The position numbers and the translations under genes were made by a program. This document shows positions 1-11,369 of a stretch of DNA of 64,000 nt, piece after piece; within the stretch, counting starts at the first letter, position 1, and each line of letters starts with the position of its first letter. The notes beneath the pieces are model-generated. The model did not search any database, had not been told where the DNA came from, and was given only the letters and a program-made list of their open reading frames with translations. The stretch is from contig JAFCMP010000036.1 of assembly GCA_017506865.1 (NCBI GenBank), forward strand, positions 248,001 to 312,000. The letters are read 5' to 3'. The stretch comes from Tribonema minus (Eukaryota > Sar > Xanthophyceae > Tribonematales > Tribonemataceae).

Positions 1-340
1 CAAAGTTTTGCATATCGAGGTCGCAGTTGAGATGGCGACGATGATATGTGTCAGAGCTCATCATTGGTATGTCACGGCATTCTGCGCTGGACAAGGCTGC
101 TGCACGCATGGCGTGATGTGCTGCTCGTCGTCCTGGCAGCGGCAGTTGGCATAGTGCAAACGTCTGCTTCAACCCCCATGCCTGAACCGTTTCTCTGTGC
201 GGCTTGAGCGTGCTATACTCAATTCGACATGTTGCGAACCCGCTCGCACCTGATCGAAACCCATAAAATTCCCTATGAGACACCTCTGACATTGAGTATT
301 TGTGTCGAATTTACGTTCCTGCGAGGGCTCGACACTCATT
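1..340. other. Window edge, no gene resolved
   Basis: No coding exon can be supported here. It may hold the promoter or an upstream intron of the EH-domain gene that follows. Confidence 0.4.
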
Positions 341-3300
341 ATGACCGTCGCTTGTCAGCATCTCCTCCTGTGTGGCAATGTACGGGTGTCTTCTCACATC
401 CGCAATCTCGCCATTGCACGCACACGCATTCCGTTACAGGAAGCTGCGCCATACAGCGGCGACGCGACCGACCCCCCCTCCAGGGCCAGGTGGCTGCTGC
501 TCTGCGGCGGCGGTGGTGGCGGCGGCGGCGCAGCGCCGCCGTGCCCAGACAACACGCCTGACAGCGCACTCGCCACCGCAGCCGGCACCGGTACTCCTCC
601 AGCACTGTCCGGCAGCAATGGGAGCGAAGCGTGTGCGGGTGAGCAGCCGGCAGGAGCCACGGCAGCGACGCGCGACGCCGTCTTGCAGGTGCTGCTGAGC
701 GGCGCTGCCTCTGTCGCGGATGTGTTGGAGTGGCTGGCGACGTGCGCTGGCGGCAGCGGCGGCAGCGGCGGCGGCGGCGGCGGCGGCAGCAGTGGCGGCA
801 ACGGCGCCGCGGCGACACTGCTGGAGGAAGTGAGGGCTGCGCTGCCGCCGGACAGGTGAGGCACGGAGTGCGGAGCCGTGAGCTGCTCAGCACTGGATTA
901 TTGCACGGTACTGGCGCGCCGTTTCACTGCGGTGAATCGCTATCTGTTGCAGCAGAGGAATGGAGGAGAATGTGGTGGTGGTATTGACAGAATCGGCGGT
1001 GGGTGTCTGTGGTGTGCTGCGTCGAGATTCTGGACCGCGGTGCTAGTCTAACCCTAACCCTAGCAGCGGATTTGTTGACAGGCCCGGGCATAGTCGGCAG
1101 CGGCTGGCCTGCAGCCACTGTCTTGTGCATTGAGGTGTCATGCTCCGCTCATGAAAGTCGCTGCTGGGTATAAACATGTCCTCAGCACGGTGCCTATCCT
1201 CTGGGCAAAATGACCGATAATACTTCACATGCTGGTGCAAGAAGTCAATTGTCAGTGTCGTTGAAGAGTATCGAAGCGCACGATGGTCGCGCCTGCTACT
1301 GGAGCTAGTAGGCTGCCTTGCAGGGCGAGTCTGCGCAGCAATTGAAGTTGCCGTTCACGCCCGCTTCACACCCTGATTGAAGTTGCGGTGTGCATGCATT
1401 GCAGGGCAAGCCTGCGCAGCGATCTGGACCTGCAGCTCGCCAGGTGGCGGCAGACAGATGCGGCGGCAGTGGCAGCTGCGCCAGCCACCGCGCGCGCCCG
1501 CGGCGGCGCGCGCGCAAGTGTCAAGATGTCCAGGTCAGAGGGCCAACAATGCTCGTATACGTCGTCTGTTGGGTGTTACGCATTGCCATGCTGTGCGTTG
1601 GCGCTGCCCTCACATTGTGTACCACCTGTCGCATTGACGCAAAGGCGGGGTGCCGTTACGCAGTCGGTGCCACCGTGCAGCATGACGTGTGTGGTCGCAC
1701 ATAAGCAGACTTATGTACACACTTGGAAAGGCAAAGAGCGGAAATGCTGCTGCAGTGGTGGAGCTACAAGCACCCCCCTTGCGCACACAGCCTCTTAGAT
1801 GTGGGATGAATGCCTGGCTCCAACTCTTTCAACCAGTGTGTCATCATAGTTTTTTTTTATTATTGTTAGGAACTGCCACAAGCTATCATTGCCATCCGTG
1901 AGTGTGAGCGCGGCGGCAGTCGCACCAAAGGCAGCATGGGTCATCAACGCAACCCACTTCAAGTGCAAGAGCTGCCTGTGACGCTCCGCATGATGCAGTG
2001 ACGTAAACGCACGCGGAGCGCTGCAGCGCGTCAACAGCGGCGGCAGCGGCGGCGGCGGCGCCGGCAGCGCCGCGTTCAGAGACGTCAGTGAGGTCAGCAG
2101 CAGGCACGCACGCGCATGGACATGCTGCAATGTGTAACGCGGCCGGCGTGCAGCCTGGTGGGGCCTTTAGCTGCAAATTTGCACTTCTGGACTTGTATTC
2201 AGTTATAAAAAAAGGCCCTGAGGGAGATTGCGCACAGAAAGGTACGTTGAAACACGCGCGAAAACACACAGATAAGCGCGCATCTGAGCTGCAAATATGT
2301 GCCCAATGTCGAACCCCCGCCATGTGCCTGCACGCGTACAAGTGTCAGCGCAATTACACTGGTCTGCATGCGTGATTGTATACATAAACGCGCCCCTCAG
2401 GGTCAGGGTCGGGGTTAAGGTTAGGGTTCGGGTTAGGGTTAGGGGGTGCCCGTCGATGAGCACCGTTGCTGGCCTACGTGCAGGCGCCTCTGTCACCACA
2501 CACCCTGAAGCTGACCGCACGCAGCATTGCGGCACGTGACGCACAGGCAACAACGGCTTTCGCGGAGGGCAGGTGCACTGTGGAAGAGCTGTACGACGAA
2601 TCGCTGCGGCCGGCATTCGGCGACGCGCTGAACCACGTCATCGGCGGAGCGCTGCTGTCGCTGCCGCGCGACCACGCGCGCGCGCTGCAGGAGCTGCACC
2701 TGCTCCGCACGCTGTCGCCAGGTGACTCTCCGCTCAGGCTGTCAATGTTGAAGTAACGACACTAGTGATGGTATTTGGGCCAGGGGGGGTAGGGCTGGCA
2801 GCTGACTGTCAGCCTGCTAGCCTTGGGTTTGGATGAGGGTGAGGTTAGGGTTAGGGTTAGAGACAAGGAGCAGCAACTCTGTGCGCGCTGTGTGCCGCGC
2901 TGCTGTCGTAGCGGCAGGCGGGCCTGGCAATGGCGCTCCCCCCCCGTGTCCAATGTCCGCACGCACATACGGCACAAGCTCCATGCCTGCGCGCAAAACA
3001 GTTCATTTCCATTTTGCGGCGTGCGCTGCGCACACTGACGTGCATGTCGCGCGTTGACCGCTGCAGAGGCCGTGACGGCACTGATGATGGGCCGCGGCGC
3101 ACCGACTAACGGCACATGTGCGTGAGACTTTTGCTGCCAGGCGGTGGTGGGCACTGCGCACCTTACCTCACACGCCACAACTTGACTCCAAACCGCAGAG
3201 GCCGTGACGGCACTGGCGATGGGCCGCGGCGCGCCCACCGTGGACGCGCTTCGTGCATCCGCACGCGGCGGCGCGCGGCGGCGCAGCAGGGCGGCGGACG

Positions 3301-6300
3301 TGCTCTCCGGCGTCAGGAGCGGCCTCAAACGCCTGAGCGTTGCTGTGGCGACTCCGTCACGGAGCACTGCTGCCGATGGCACCCCTGGAGTAGGTGCGTT
3401 TTTGCGCACGTCTGCACGGTGGCTGCTGTGGCGGCGCTGCTTGGTTAGTCTGATGGTCCGCTGTCGATTTCAAAGTGCATGCGGCACGTTGACTGCGTGT
3501 GATCGGATCGTCGGGCCTGTGTTGCAACAAACCTGGAGCGCAGTGTTCACCGTTCCGCTGCGTGTGCACTGTGCGCAAACACACACCCGCGTGGAGGACC
3601 ACCATCAAGTGTGCTCTTGGGAGTAAGTTCTTGCTCGCCCTGATTGCTACAGCCACAGACATGCCAGTGGCAGTGCATACTGGCAGAATGAGTCCGTAGG
3701 CAAAGCACGCGCGTGGTTGACAATCGTCGATTGCCTTGTTCGGCAATGTACCTTATGATGGCGGAGGGAGTCATAAGCACCTCATGATAAATGCGACGTG
3801 TTCTTGACTGACTGACTAATCGCTGAGTCCTGACTCACAATTTGAGTTAGAAAACCTAAATGCACACTCGCCGTTGTGTCATCCATTGACTGCGCCCCTG
3901 GTCCTGCACCCTTTGGCGCTCGCACTTTGCACTTCACAAAAGCACGTGTTTGAGCGGCAGCCAATGTGGGCAACATCGTCTGCACGAACACACCGGCAGC
4001 AAAGCCTGCCGTTCACTGAGCTCTGCGCCGCTGCCTACCAGCAACGCGGCGCCGCACTCCAGCAAACACTCCAATTGACAGCACACATCACTGACCACAC
4101 TGCGCCTGCCCTTCACGCCCATGCATCGCCTCAGCCGCATCGCCGCTGCCACGAGACTCCGCCGCTGCGGCGACGCTACCGCCAGCGCTGCGCGCGCGCG
4201 CCCGAGACTACGCCGCCGGGGTCTGCAGCGTCCAAGAGATGGTCGCCGCACATGTTGCACACGACGGCGCCATGGGGCGGCTGGAGGACGTCATGGCGCT
4301 GCTGCCGCGCGGCGCCGCGGATGCGCTGGCGGCTGCCATCACGAGCGCTGCTGCCGCCGACGGTGGCGGCGGCGGCGGCGGCGGCACGGCGGCAAGCGGC
4401 GGCAGCGCGGCAGGGATGCTTTCGGAGGAGGAGGGTGGAATGCAGGTGCACAATCCCGCCAGCATGCTCCATCCGCATCTTAGCGTCCTCGCTAGCTCCT
4501 GGTGTCGGCTCCATCCTGCACTGCAACTGCCGAAACCGCTGATGCCCATCTCTCAACCTCCTTGTTGCATAGCTCCTGCTTTCCTCCATTCCGCACCGCG
4601 CAACGGCCGAAACCGCTGACGCTCACCTGCCCGCTGCCTCGCCGCTCCCCCAGGGCGCCCCCGACATTGATACAGACAACGACAACAGCGATAGTGACAG
4701 CGACGGCACAGTGTCCCTATCTGACATGTCAGAGGGTGCCAGAGCTGCAGACGCCGCCTGGGGCATGAGTGACGCGCAGCGCGAGCAGTACGTGCACGCC
4801 TTCAACGGCGGCGGCGGCGGCGGCGGCGCGCGCGGCGCGCTGCCGCGCGGCGCTGCGCTGGCGCTGCTGCTGGCGCGCACGCGGCTGCCGCGGCAGCAGC
4901 TGGAGGACGTGAGTGCCATAGAAAGAGCCGGCACTATCTGCGCAGCGGAAAGACTTATCATGGGCTTGATGCCGTGAAGGTGCCAGAAGGCCTGCTGCCA
5001 GTGGTTGGCTGATGGACGTGCCGCGCTCATTGGTTCATCCCTGCCTGTGTTTTCTGAGCTTCCACGGGTGCGTCGTGGTGCGCCATGATGCCAGCCTTGT
5101 GCGCCATGATGCCAAGGCTGGCATCATGGCCAGGCAGCCTCAACAAGCAAAGCTCGACTGGGCCGCGCTGAGGCACGTGGAGGTCTGACGCAATTCACAC
5201 CTGCCTACACCAGTTCAACGCGCAGGAGGCGGCCCGGTGCAGCGGACATCATCCTTCCATGACGAAGATGCGTATGCCTGCGAAGTCATGTGCGTTCACA
5301 GTCTCTGATTGCACGTCGCCGCGACTGATGCGTCGCTGCGCCTGACGCGTCTCCGTCCCTGCGGCAGGTGCTCCACCTGGCGGGCGCCGAGCACGCCGAC
5401 GCGCTGTCGCGCGCGCAGTGGTGCGTCGCCGCGCACCTCGCGGCGCGCACCGCCGCCGCCGCCCCCGCCGCCGCTGCAGCGCAGCCGCTGCCGGCGTCGC
5501 TGCCGCACGCGCTGCGCGCAGAGCTCGCGCGCGAGGCCGCCGAGGCCGCCGAGCGCGCCGCTGCGGCGCTGCTGCTGAGCGCCAGCGCGCATCATGCGAC
5601 GGAGGTCGCGCGGCGCGCCACAGACAGGTGTGTGTGCCGACATTGTAAATGTGGCAGCGCATGCCATCTGCTTCAGCACGGTACAGCTGCATGCAGTCAA
5701 GAATGGCATCAGCACGGTACAACTGCACGAAGTCAAGTATGGCATACCGCAAATGGCAACACCTACAGCAAGCTGGCGGATAATGACACAGAACGGGGGC
5801 AGAAACAAACTGTGCAGTGAATAATGCGCTGCTTGGTGCTGTGCTGTATGTGCCCACGGTGCTGCTGGTGCTGCATCGTATAAACAAATCGTCCTACCTG
5901 TGCTGCACTGTATGTAACCACTGTCCTGCTTGTGCTGTGCTGTTTGTGCCCAGGGACGCTTGTACTGCGCTGCATGTAACCACTGTCCTGCTTGTGTTGT
6001 ACTGCATGTACCCAGGGATGCGGCGCGCGCGGCGGCGGCGGCGCGGCGCCGCGCGGAGCGCGCCGCATGGACACTGTCGCAGTGGGTCACCCGCTACGAG
6101 GACGATGAGGTGCGCTTTGAGTGCGTGGCAGCAGTGCTCAGGTGTTGGGTGCGTGAGGCAGTACTTGTTGGGAGGCGCCGGCACAGCGGCACCGCGCAGC
6201 AGCAGAGGCGGCGTCGGTGGCGGCGACGGCGGCGGCGATGGCGGCGGCGCGCAGGGACGCCGTGAGCTCGTCGCGAGCATGGGCGGCGCTGCAGTGCAGA

Positions 6301-9300
6301 TGGAGCCGCAGAACATTTTTTATGCCTTGCGTACAGACAAGTGTCCATGGTGTCAGCATCTGGCTGAGGCAGCGATAGGCACATTGCCCAGGATGGCGTG
6401 GAACCCTGTGCGGCAAGGTGTTGACTTCACCAGGGGCGCACAAAGGTTCAGCACACCGCACACAGGCCAGTAGGATGCAAGAAGCCTGGCAAGGATGCGC
6501 GTGCCTCCTTGCAGCTCCAGGATCAGGAATCCCACAGTTCCCTTCACCCCACATTTTTTAGGCCAGCGTCAACACTTGCACTTGAACATGCTTTTCATTT
6601 ATTCACGCTCGGGTCGTGCAAAACTTTGCTAAGCAAAGGCCAATTGATCAACATGAGTTTGCTAGCAGAGTCTATACATTCTCGCAACATTTTTGTCTGT
6701 GTGCATCGACGGTCACTACCATACTTCAAAGCATGTCACTTCCATACTTCAAAGCATGTCATTCATACCTTAAGATCTCGTCCGCACCCTGTCCAGAACA
6801 GTGCGCCACGGTCTGCGTTGCATCCTGCCGATCCCTTCTGACTCGCTCGTAGACCAGCCGTGCGGTCCATGCTACATCCATGTGCTGGTAGAGTTTACCC
6901 GACTAATTGACACATCGCGTTGCAACTTCAACTGTGGCAGGTCACTGCGGAGCAGTTCTACGTGGAGGCCATCCAGCCCCCGGGCGGCGGCGGCGCGCCG
7001 CGCAAGTTGGCCTGGGTCACCGCCAGGGTGAGCGGAGCACTGTCTGCTGAGCGCTGACATCGCCACGTTGATCATTTTTTAACCCTGACCTAACCCCATG
7101 CAGTGTATGTAACCCTGATGCAATCTTCATGACCTAGCCGTACGCCAAGCGTGGGTCGCATTTGAGCCTGGTGCGACACTGAAAGCAGCGGTGTCATGTC
7201 TCACACTGTGAGTGCCGCCTGCGTCAGCGCTGACTGGCTCCCGGGCAACCTCTGCGTGGCACTTCACCAGTCACCTTCTCACCAAGATGCAAACGACAAA
7301 AGCTCAACTGCTGGCATTGTTCAACCCGTCGCACTCATCACGTGCTTCTAGCAAGGCTGCGCTCTCACACCCGCTCCGCCAGTGCCCTGACCCTCGTTTA
7401 ACCTTCAAACTCGAAACTGACCACGCCCGCGCAGCTGCGCACAAAGCGCAAGCGTGCGGAGCTCGAGAAAGCGGCCGAGGCGCCGCTGGCGGCCGTACTG
7501 AGCGCTGCTGCCAATGGTTCAGCGGCGTCAGCGCTCGGCGGCAGCGCGCGCGGCGCTACCCCCTCCGAGGAGCTCAGCAGGGGGACCGAGCGGTACTGCG
7601 CGGGGGAGCTGACGGTGCAGCAGTTCTATCAGGTCAGCCTTAGGGGATAGGGTTAGTAAAGGGAAGGGTAAGGTCCTAACCCTGACCAGGGTTAGCTCCT
7701 AGCCCTAACCCTGAGCATCCACGACAGCAGTCCTGACGGCGCAACTCAGCTGGCAGCGCGGCTCAGCGGCGAGCGTTGAAGACACAGTGCCCGGTCTCTT
7801 GCTACATGAATGTTTACATTCGCTGTGTGAGTTGGATTCTAGCCCAGCCCTGTGGCGAGCTGCACAGGGTGCGTGCTGCTGTGTTCCAAGCCACAGCCGC
7901 CCGCGTCGGTGCGCTGAGGCTCTTCGTGCAGGGCAACCCTTACTGCAGGCTAAGCCAAACATTGTTTTGCAGAGTGCTGAGCGTTGATGGCCACTGAGTG
8001 CATTGTGACTGCTGGTCTTCCCCAGCAGCAATGCTGAGGGTTAGAATTAGAATTAGGCTCGTCGTACTACCACAGCTCGAAGCTGCTGCCCTCTATCTAA
8101 CAACACTACGAAGTAGTTGTGCTAGAGCCCAAGACCACACGAGACAGATGATGTTGTGGCGCATGTCGAAGGAAAGTGAGTGCGCCTCCCATCTTGCATG
8201 CGCTCTACACAATTGCCCATCGGCCATGCACAGCACAGGCACATTTCAACACACACAGGGGCACGCCACCTTGAAGTTTGTGTGTTGAATGTCACCGTGC
8301 CAACTTCAAGTTATGCGCGAGGCCGCCTCCACTTGTCTTCACCTCACTGGTCCCTGCGTCACCGTCCGACACAGGGCACGTCAACTTCAAGGAAGTACTA
8401 CGCCTTGACTACCTACCCGTGTCACCACTTGAAGTATGCCATGCCATGCATCAGTGACCTTCAACGCATCACTAATTCGCTTTTTTGTCGCTGCGCCAGG
8501 ACGTCCTGCTCCTCCTGGGGCCGCGGCTGGCGCAGACGCTGCCGCGCGTGTACAAGTCGCTGCCGCGCGACAAGGCTGAGGCGCTGCGCCGCTACATGCG
8601 TGGTGACCAGGAGCAGGAAACTGTTCAGGCAAGCCCCCCCCCCCCATTGTTCAGAATGGACACAGTTCTCTGCCGTGTAAAAGTGAGTTGAGGTGTTTCA
8701 CCAGTGAAGGTATGGCCATGAGCGCATGCACCCCCCCCCCTCATTGATGACATCGGACAAAGTTTGGTGCCATGCAAGCTTGCTCTGCCGTGCGTGTACA
8801 AGTCGCTGCCGCGCGACAAGGCTGAGGCGCTGCGCCGCTACATGCGTGGCGATCAGGAGCAGGTCAGGCAAGTCCCCCCCACCTCAGGCTCCCCCCTACT
8901 TACTGTTGAGAATCAACACATATTTGCTGCCATGCAAGGTGGACTTGGTGCATGTACTTGCTAGCAAAAAAGCAGATGGCTCAGCTGCAAGTTCAGCAAC
9001 TAGTGTATATCGGCGGACACACAATGGCTCAGCTCAGCAGATGATTCCAAACACTTGTTGAAACCAACAAACCAGACCAATGGCTCGATGTTGTGCATGT
9101 TGAGCATCACCGCACCAACAAGCACGCTAGCAGAATGCAACACTGCCATTCGTCACGTGCCACGAGCAAACCCTTCTCTTGTAAAGATCAATATGTTTCA
9201 TGCGATAGCATGCTAGTCCAGACAAGCTAGTCCAACCCTGACCCTGACCGAAGGCTCTCCAGACTTGAGGGGACAAAGTCCGCAAGCGCCAATGGCGACA

Positions 9301-11369
9301 GGTGGCCACTCACAACGCGTGTGTCAAACTCTTGACCTGATTCCGCTCGCTACTCACAATGCTCATGCTTGGCGCGCTTTGTTGACACGCCAGGACCGCA
9401 AGTCAATGGTGGTGCGCCGCGACGACAGCAGCGACGGAGGGGCTTTGTCAGCGGTGAGCTGCCGTGACGGGGTCATTGTCTTGGCTCACCTCCACGCATG
9501 TGTGCTCCTGTGCAACAAGCTCAATGCGCATAGAGTTCATGTCTAATGTACTACTTCAAACTTAAAGACTTAGTCTACATGTGATATTTCAAGTATGTCA
9601 AAGTACTTGACAGCGACAAGGGGATGGGGGGGGGAGGGGGGGAGGGTGGGGAGGCGTGTCTCAGCGGTGAGCTGCACCGGTGCAGTTGTTGCTCCTCACC
9701 GCAGCCACAACCGACATCCTATTCATGTACATGATGTCCGCTGCTTCAGGCCTAGGTTTAGGGTTGGCTCAAGGCCCAAGCTCAGCGCTGAACTCTGCAT
9801 TGTCTGGCAGCGCCCATCAAGGCAACAGATGAAACCGTCCAGCCAACGGTCAACCTGCACAGGCTGCCCCCCCCCTCCCTCCCCCCCCCGCTCTTTTCTG
9901 TGGCCCGGAGGTGCTCGCGCAATCAGAAGGCTGCACTTGACATCCAGGACGAGAACCAACCTACACGAGCCTTGCGTTGCTTTCAAGTTACGCACGACAC
10001 CAAAGCGACAGTGCAGATGACGGGAGGCGTGCTCCCTCAGACACACGCGCATCGCGTAGCCTTCACCAATGCAGACAGAGCGAAAGCACCCAGTGGCTGG
10101 CTGACACGTGCATCGCATAGCCTTCATCACTGCAGACAGAGTGAGCACCCAGCGGCTGGCTCATCTGGACATCCCCCGTGTCTCCCCGGGGCCCCATTTC
10201 TCCCCTACAGGACCCGGAGGTGCTCGCGCAGATGCGCGCGCATCTTTTCTAGTTGCTCCTCTAAAGCGGCCAAGCGCTGGTTGATCGTCAGAGGCGTGCT
10301 TGATATGATAGCCTAACGGCTAGTACTCTGCCGCAGCTACGTGCCTACGCTTGCTGGACGGTACCAGTCTTGAAGTGCTGAACACGTGCTGCTTCCCCCC
10401 CCTGGACGCTTCGCAGAACGCATCGCGCGCTGCCGCTGCCGCCGCCGGCGTTTACACAAATCTGCGGAACGTGGGGCTTAATCTCAACGGATCGCAAGGC
10501 AAAGCCCACTCTCATGCTTACAATACCCCGTTCCTTTCAGAGTCGTCTACAGAAAGACACATTCCGAGGCCTGTTCCCCACTTTCCCCCTCCTGCAGGAC
10601 CCGGAAGTGGTAGCGCAGATGCGCGCGCAGGAGGCGGCGCTGTGGGCCATGACGGACCAGCATCGCAAGGTGTATGCGGAGGCGTTCCGCAGGCTGGACG
10701 ACCTCGAGACGGGCGCCGTCGCGCCCGCCAAGGTGGTCCCCATCTTCAACAAGGTACTTGAAGAAGTACTTCATTCATTATGCTTGCGGGGCGATAAACC
10801 CCGCACGATGTATAGTGTGTAGAGTACGTGAAGGTGGTGCCCATCTTCAACACGGTAGTTGAAGTACTGGGCGCGAGTGGTTGTCACAGAGACACATTCA
10901 GACTGCCACACGACGTGCGTGAATTCCGTACAGCAAGATTTGGATGCCATTCATCTGGGCTCTTTCACGCCCTGAGCGAGAATCAATGAGAAGTGCTTGA
11001 TGATTTATTTATGGTTGAGGGGCGATAAACCCTGTATGGTTTGTGCTTGAGGGGCAACAAACCCTGTATGGTGTAGAGTAAGCTAGCGCACTGGCTCACC
11101 TTCCCCGCTCTGTCTCTTTCTGACGTCCGCGCTGCTTCCCCCCCCTGCCCCCCCCCCCCCCCCCCCCCCCCCCCAAGGCTGGCTTCTCCCAGAAGCAGCG
11201 CGCCAAGGTCTGGGAGCTGGCGGATCTCGATAGGGACGGCGAGTTCAACCTCACCGAGTTCAGCATCGCGTACCATCTCGTGCGCTGCGTGATGTTTGAG
11301 GGGCTGCAGCTGCCTGATACGCTGCCGGAAGCCTTTGCGCCGCTGGCGGCAGCGGCGCGGCGCGCCTGA
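341..11369 (+). CDS. EH-domain (Eps15-homology) protein, 13 or more exons
   Basis: EH domains bind NPF-type peptides on endocytosis and actin adaptors in the cytoplasm, so an endocytic scaffold role is inferred. Exons read: 341-855, 2525-2721, 3199-about 3389, 4229 or 4239-4445, 4654-4908, 5368-5627, 6016-6109, 6941-7027, 7435-7632, 8500-8628, 9394-9453, 10598-10753, 11178-11369. From 4654 to the TGA at 11367-11369 all phases agree. EH1 is split over 4654-4908 and 5368-5627 (WGMSDAQREQYVHAF, then VLHLAGAEHADALSR). It lacks the conserved Trp and the EF-hand ligands. EH2 (10598-10753 plus 11178-11369) keeps KVWELADLDRDGEFNLTEF, a full calcium loop. Two similar helical segments begin CTVEELYDES (2580s) and LTVQQFYQDV (7610-8510). 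The intron after 8628 has a GC donor. The start is uncertain (ATG 341, or an acceptor near 484), and the junction from 3389 to 4229 does not keep phase, so an exon may be missing or the acceptor is at 4238. Confidence 0.75.
2398..2447 (+). repeat. Degenerate TTAGGG block
   Basis: GGGTCAGGGTCGGGGTTAAG followed by TTAGGGTTCGGGTTAGGG-type units in an intron of the EH gene. Similar shorter blocks lie at 1050-1066, 2835-2862, 7080-7105, 7640-7712, 9230-9252, 26429-26470, 27137-27152, 45270-45360 and 47384-47400. Confidence 0.85.
3060..3106 (+). repeat. Acceptor-side echo of exon 3199
   Basis: About 45 bases copy the acceptor and first codons of the exon at 3199 (CTGCAGAGGCCGTGACGGCA and on to the GGGCCGCGGCGC stretch). 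The copy lies 135 bases upstream in the intron, with an intact CAG acceptor and a few substitutions. Confidence 0.85.
4492..4632 (+). repeat. Intronic direct duplication upstream of the EH1 exon
   Basis: Two diverged copies of about 70 bases (4492-4556 and 4567-4630) share TAGCTCCTG, then CCAT-CC-GCAC, then CCGAAACCGCTGA. They sit in the intron just before the acceptor at 4653. Confidence 0.6.
5083..5129. repeat. Perfect 16-bp inverted repeat
   Basis: CCATGATGCCAGCCTT at 5083-5098 is the exact reverse complement of AAGGCTGGCATCATGG at 5114-5129, with a 15-base loop that itself repeats CCATGATGC. It lies in the intron that splits EH1 and could form a stable stem in the pre-mRNA. Confidence 0.85.
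5675..6015 (+). repeat. Tandem repeats filling an intron of the EH gene
   Basis: Two about 34-base units (TCAGCACGGTACA...) at 5671-5740 are followed by units of about 50-65 bases built on TGTAACCACTGTCCTGCTTGTG up to the acceptor. One unit carries GTGCCCAGGGACGC, which resembles the real acceptor and exon start at 6011-6022. Confidence 0.7.
8789..8862 (+). repeat. Donor-side echo of exon 8500-8628
   Basis: About 74 bases repeat the 3' part of the exon at 8500-8628 (GTGTACAAGTCGCTGCCGCG and on to the GAGCAG end) with about two substitutions. The copy ends in a canonical CAG/GTCAGG donor, whereas the first copy continues to a GC donor at 8629. Confidence 0.9.
9655..9673 (+). repeat. Short donor echo of exon 9394-9453
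   Basis: TCAGCGGTGAGCTGC recurs about 210 bases downstream of the identical exon end and donor at 9448-9462. Confidence 0.6.
9896..10245 (+). repeat. Acceptor-side echoes of the EH2 exon
   Basis: Two partial copies of the start of the exon at 10598 (GACCCGGAAGTGGTAGCGCA) occur at about 9902-9922 and 10208-10240. The second keeps a pyrimidine tract, a CAG acceptor and GATGCGCGCGCA. They are diverged but in the same order and strand as the real exon. Confidence 0.75.
10828..11075 (+). repeat. Donor-side echo of the EH2 exon with repeated intron
   Basis: AAGGTGGTGCCCATCTTCAA at 10830-10850 copies the end of the exon at 10734-10753, followed by a GGTAGTTGAAGTA donor-like start. The adjoining intron motif GGGGCGATAAACCC...TGTAGAGTA also recurs at about 10788, 11018 and 11050. 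Confidence 0.8.
11148..11174 (+). promoter_or_regulatory. C27 polypyrimidine tract at the last EH exon
   Basis: 27 consecutive C precede the acceptor AAG at 11175-11177. The functional polypyrimidine tract here is therefore a C homopolymer. Confidence 0.75.

Noticed and set aside
339-893. Minus-strand frames of Arg/Cys-rich sequence
   Set aside because: They are shadows of GC-rich plus-strand codons in the EH gene's first exon region.
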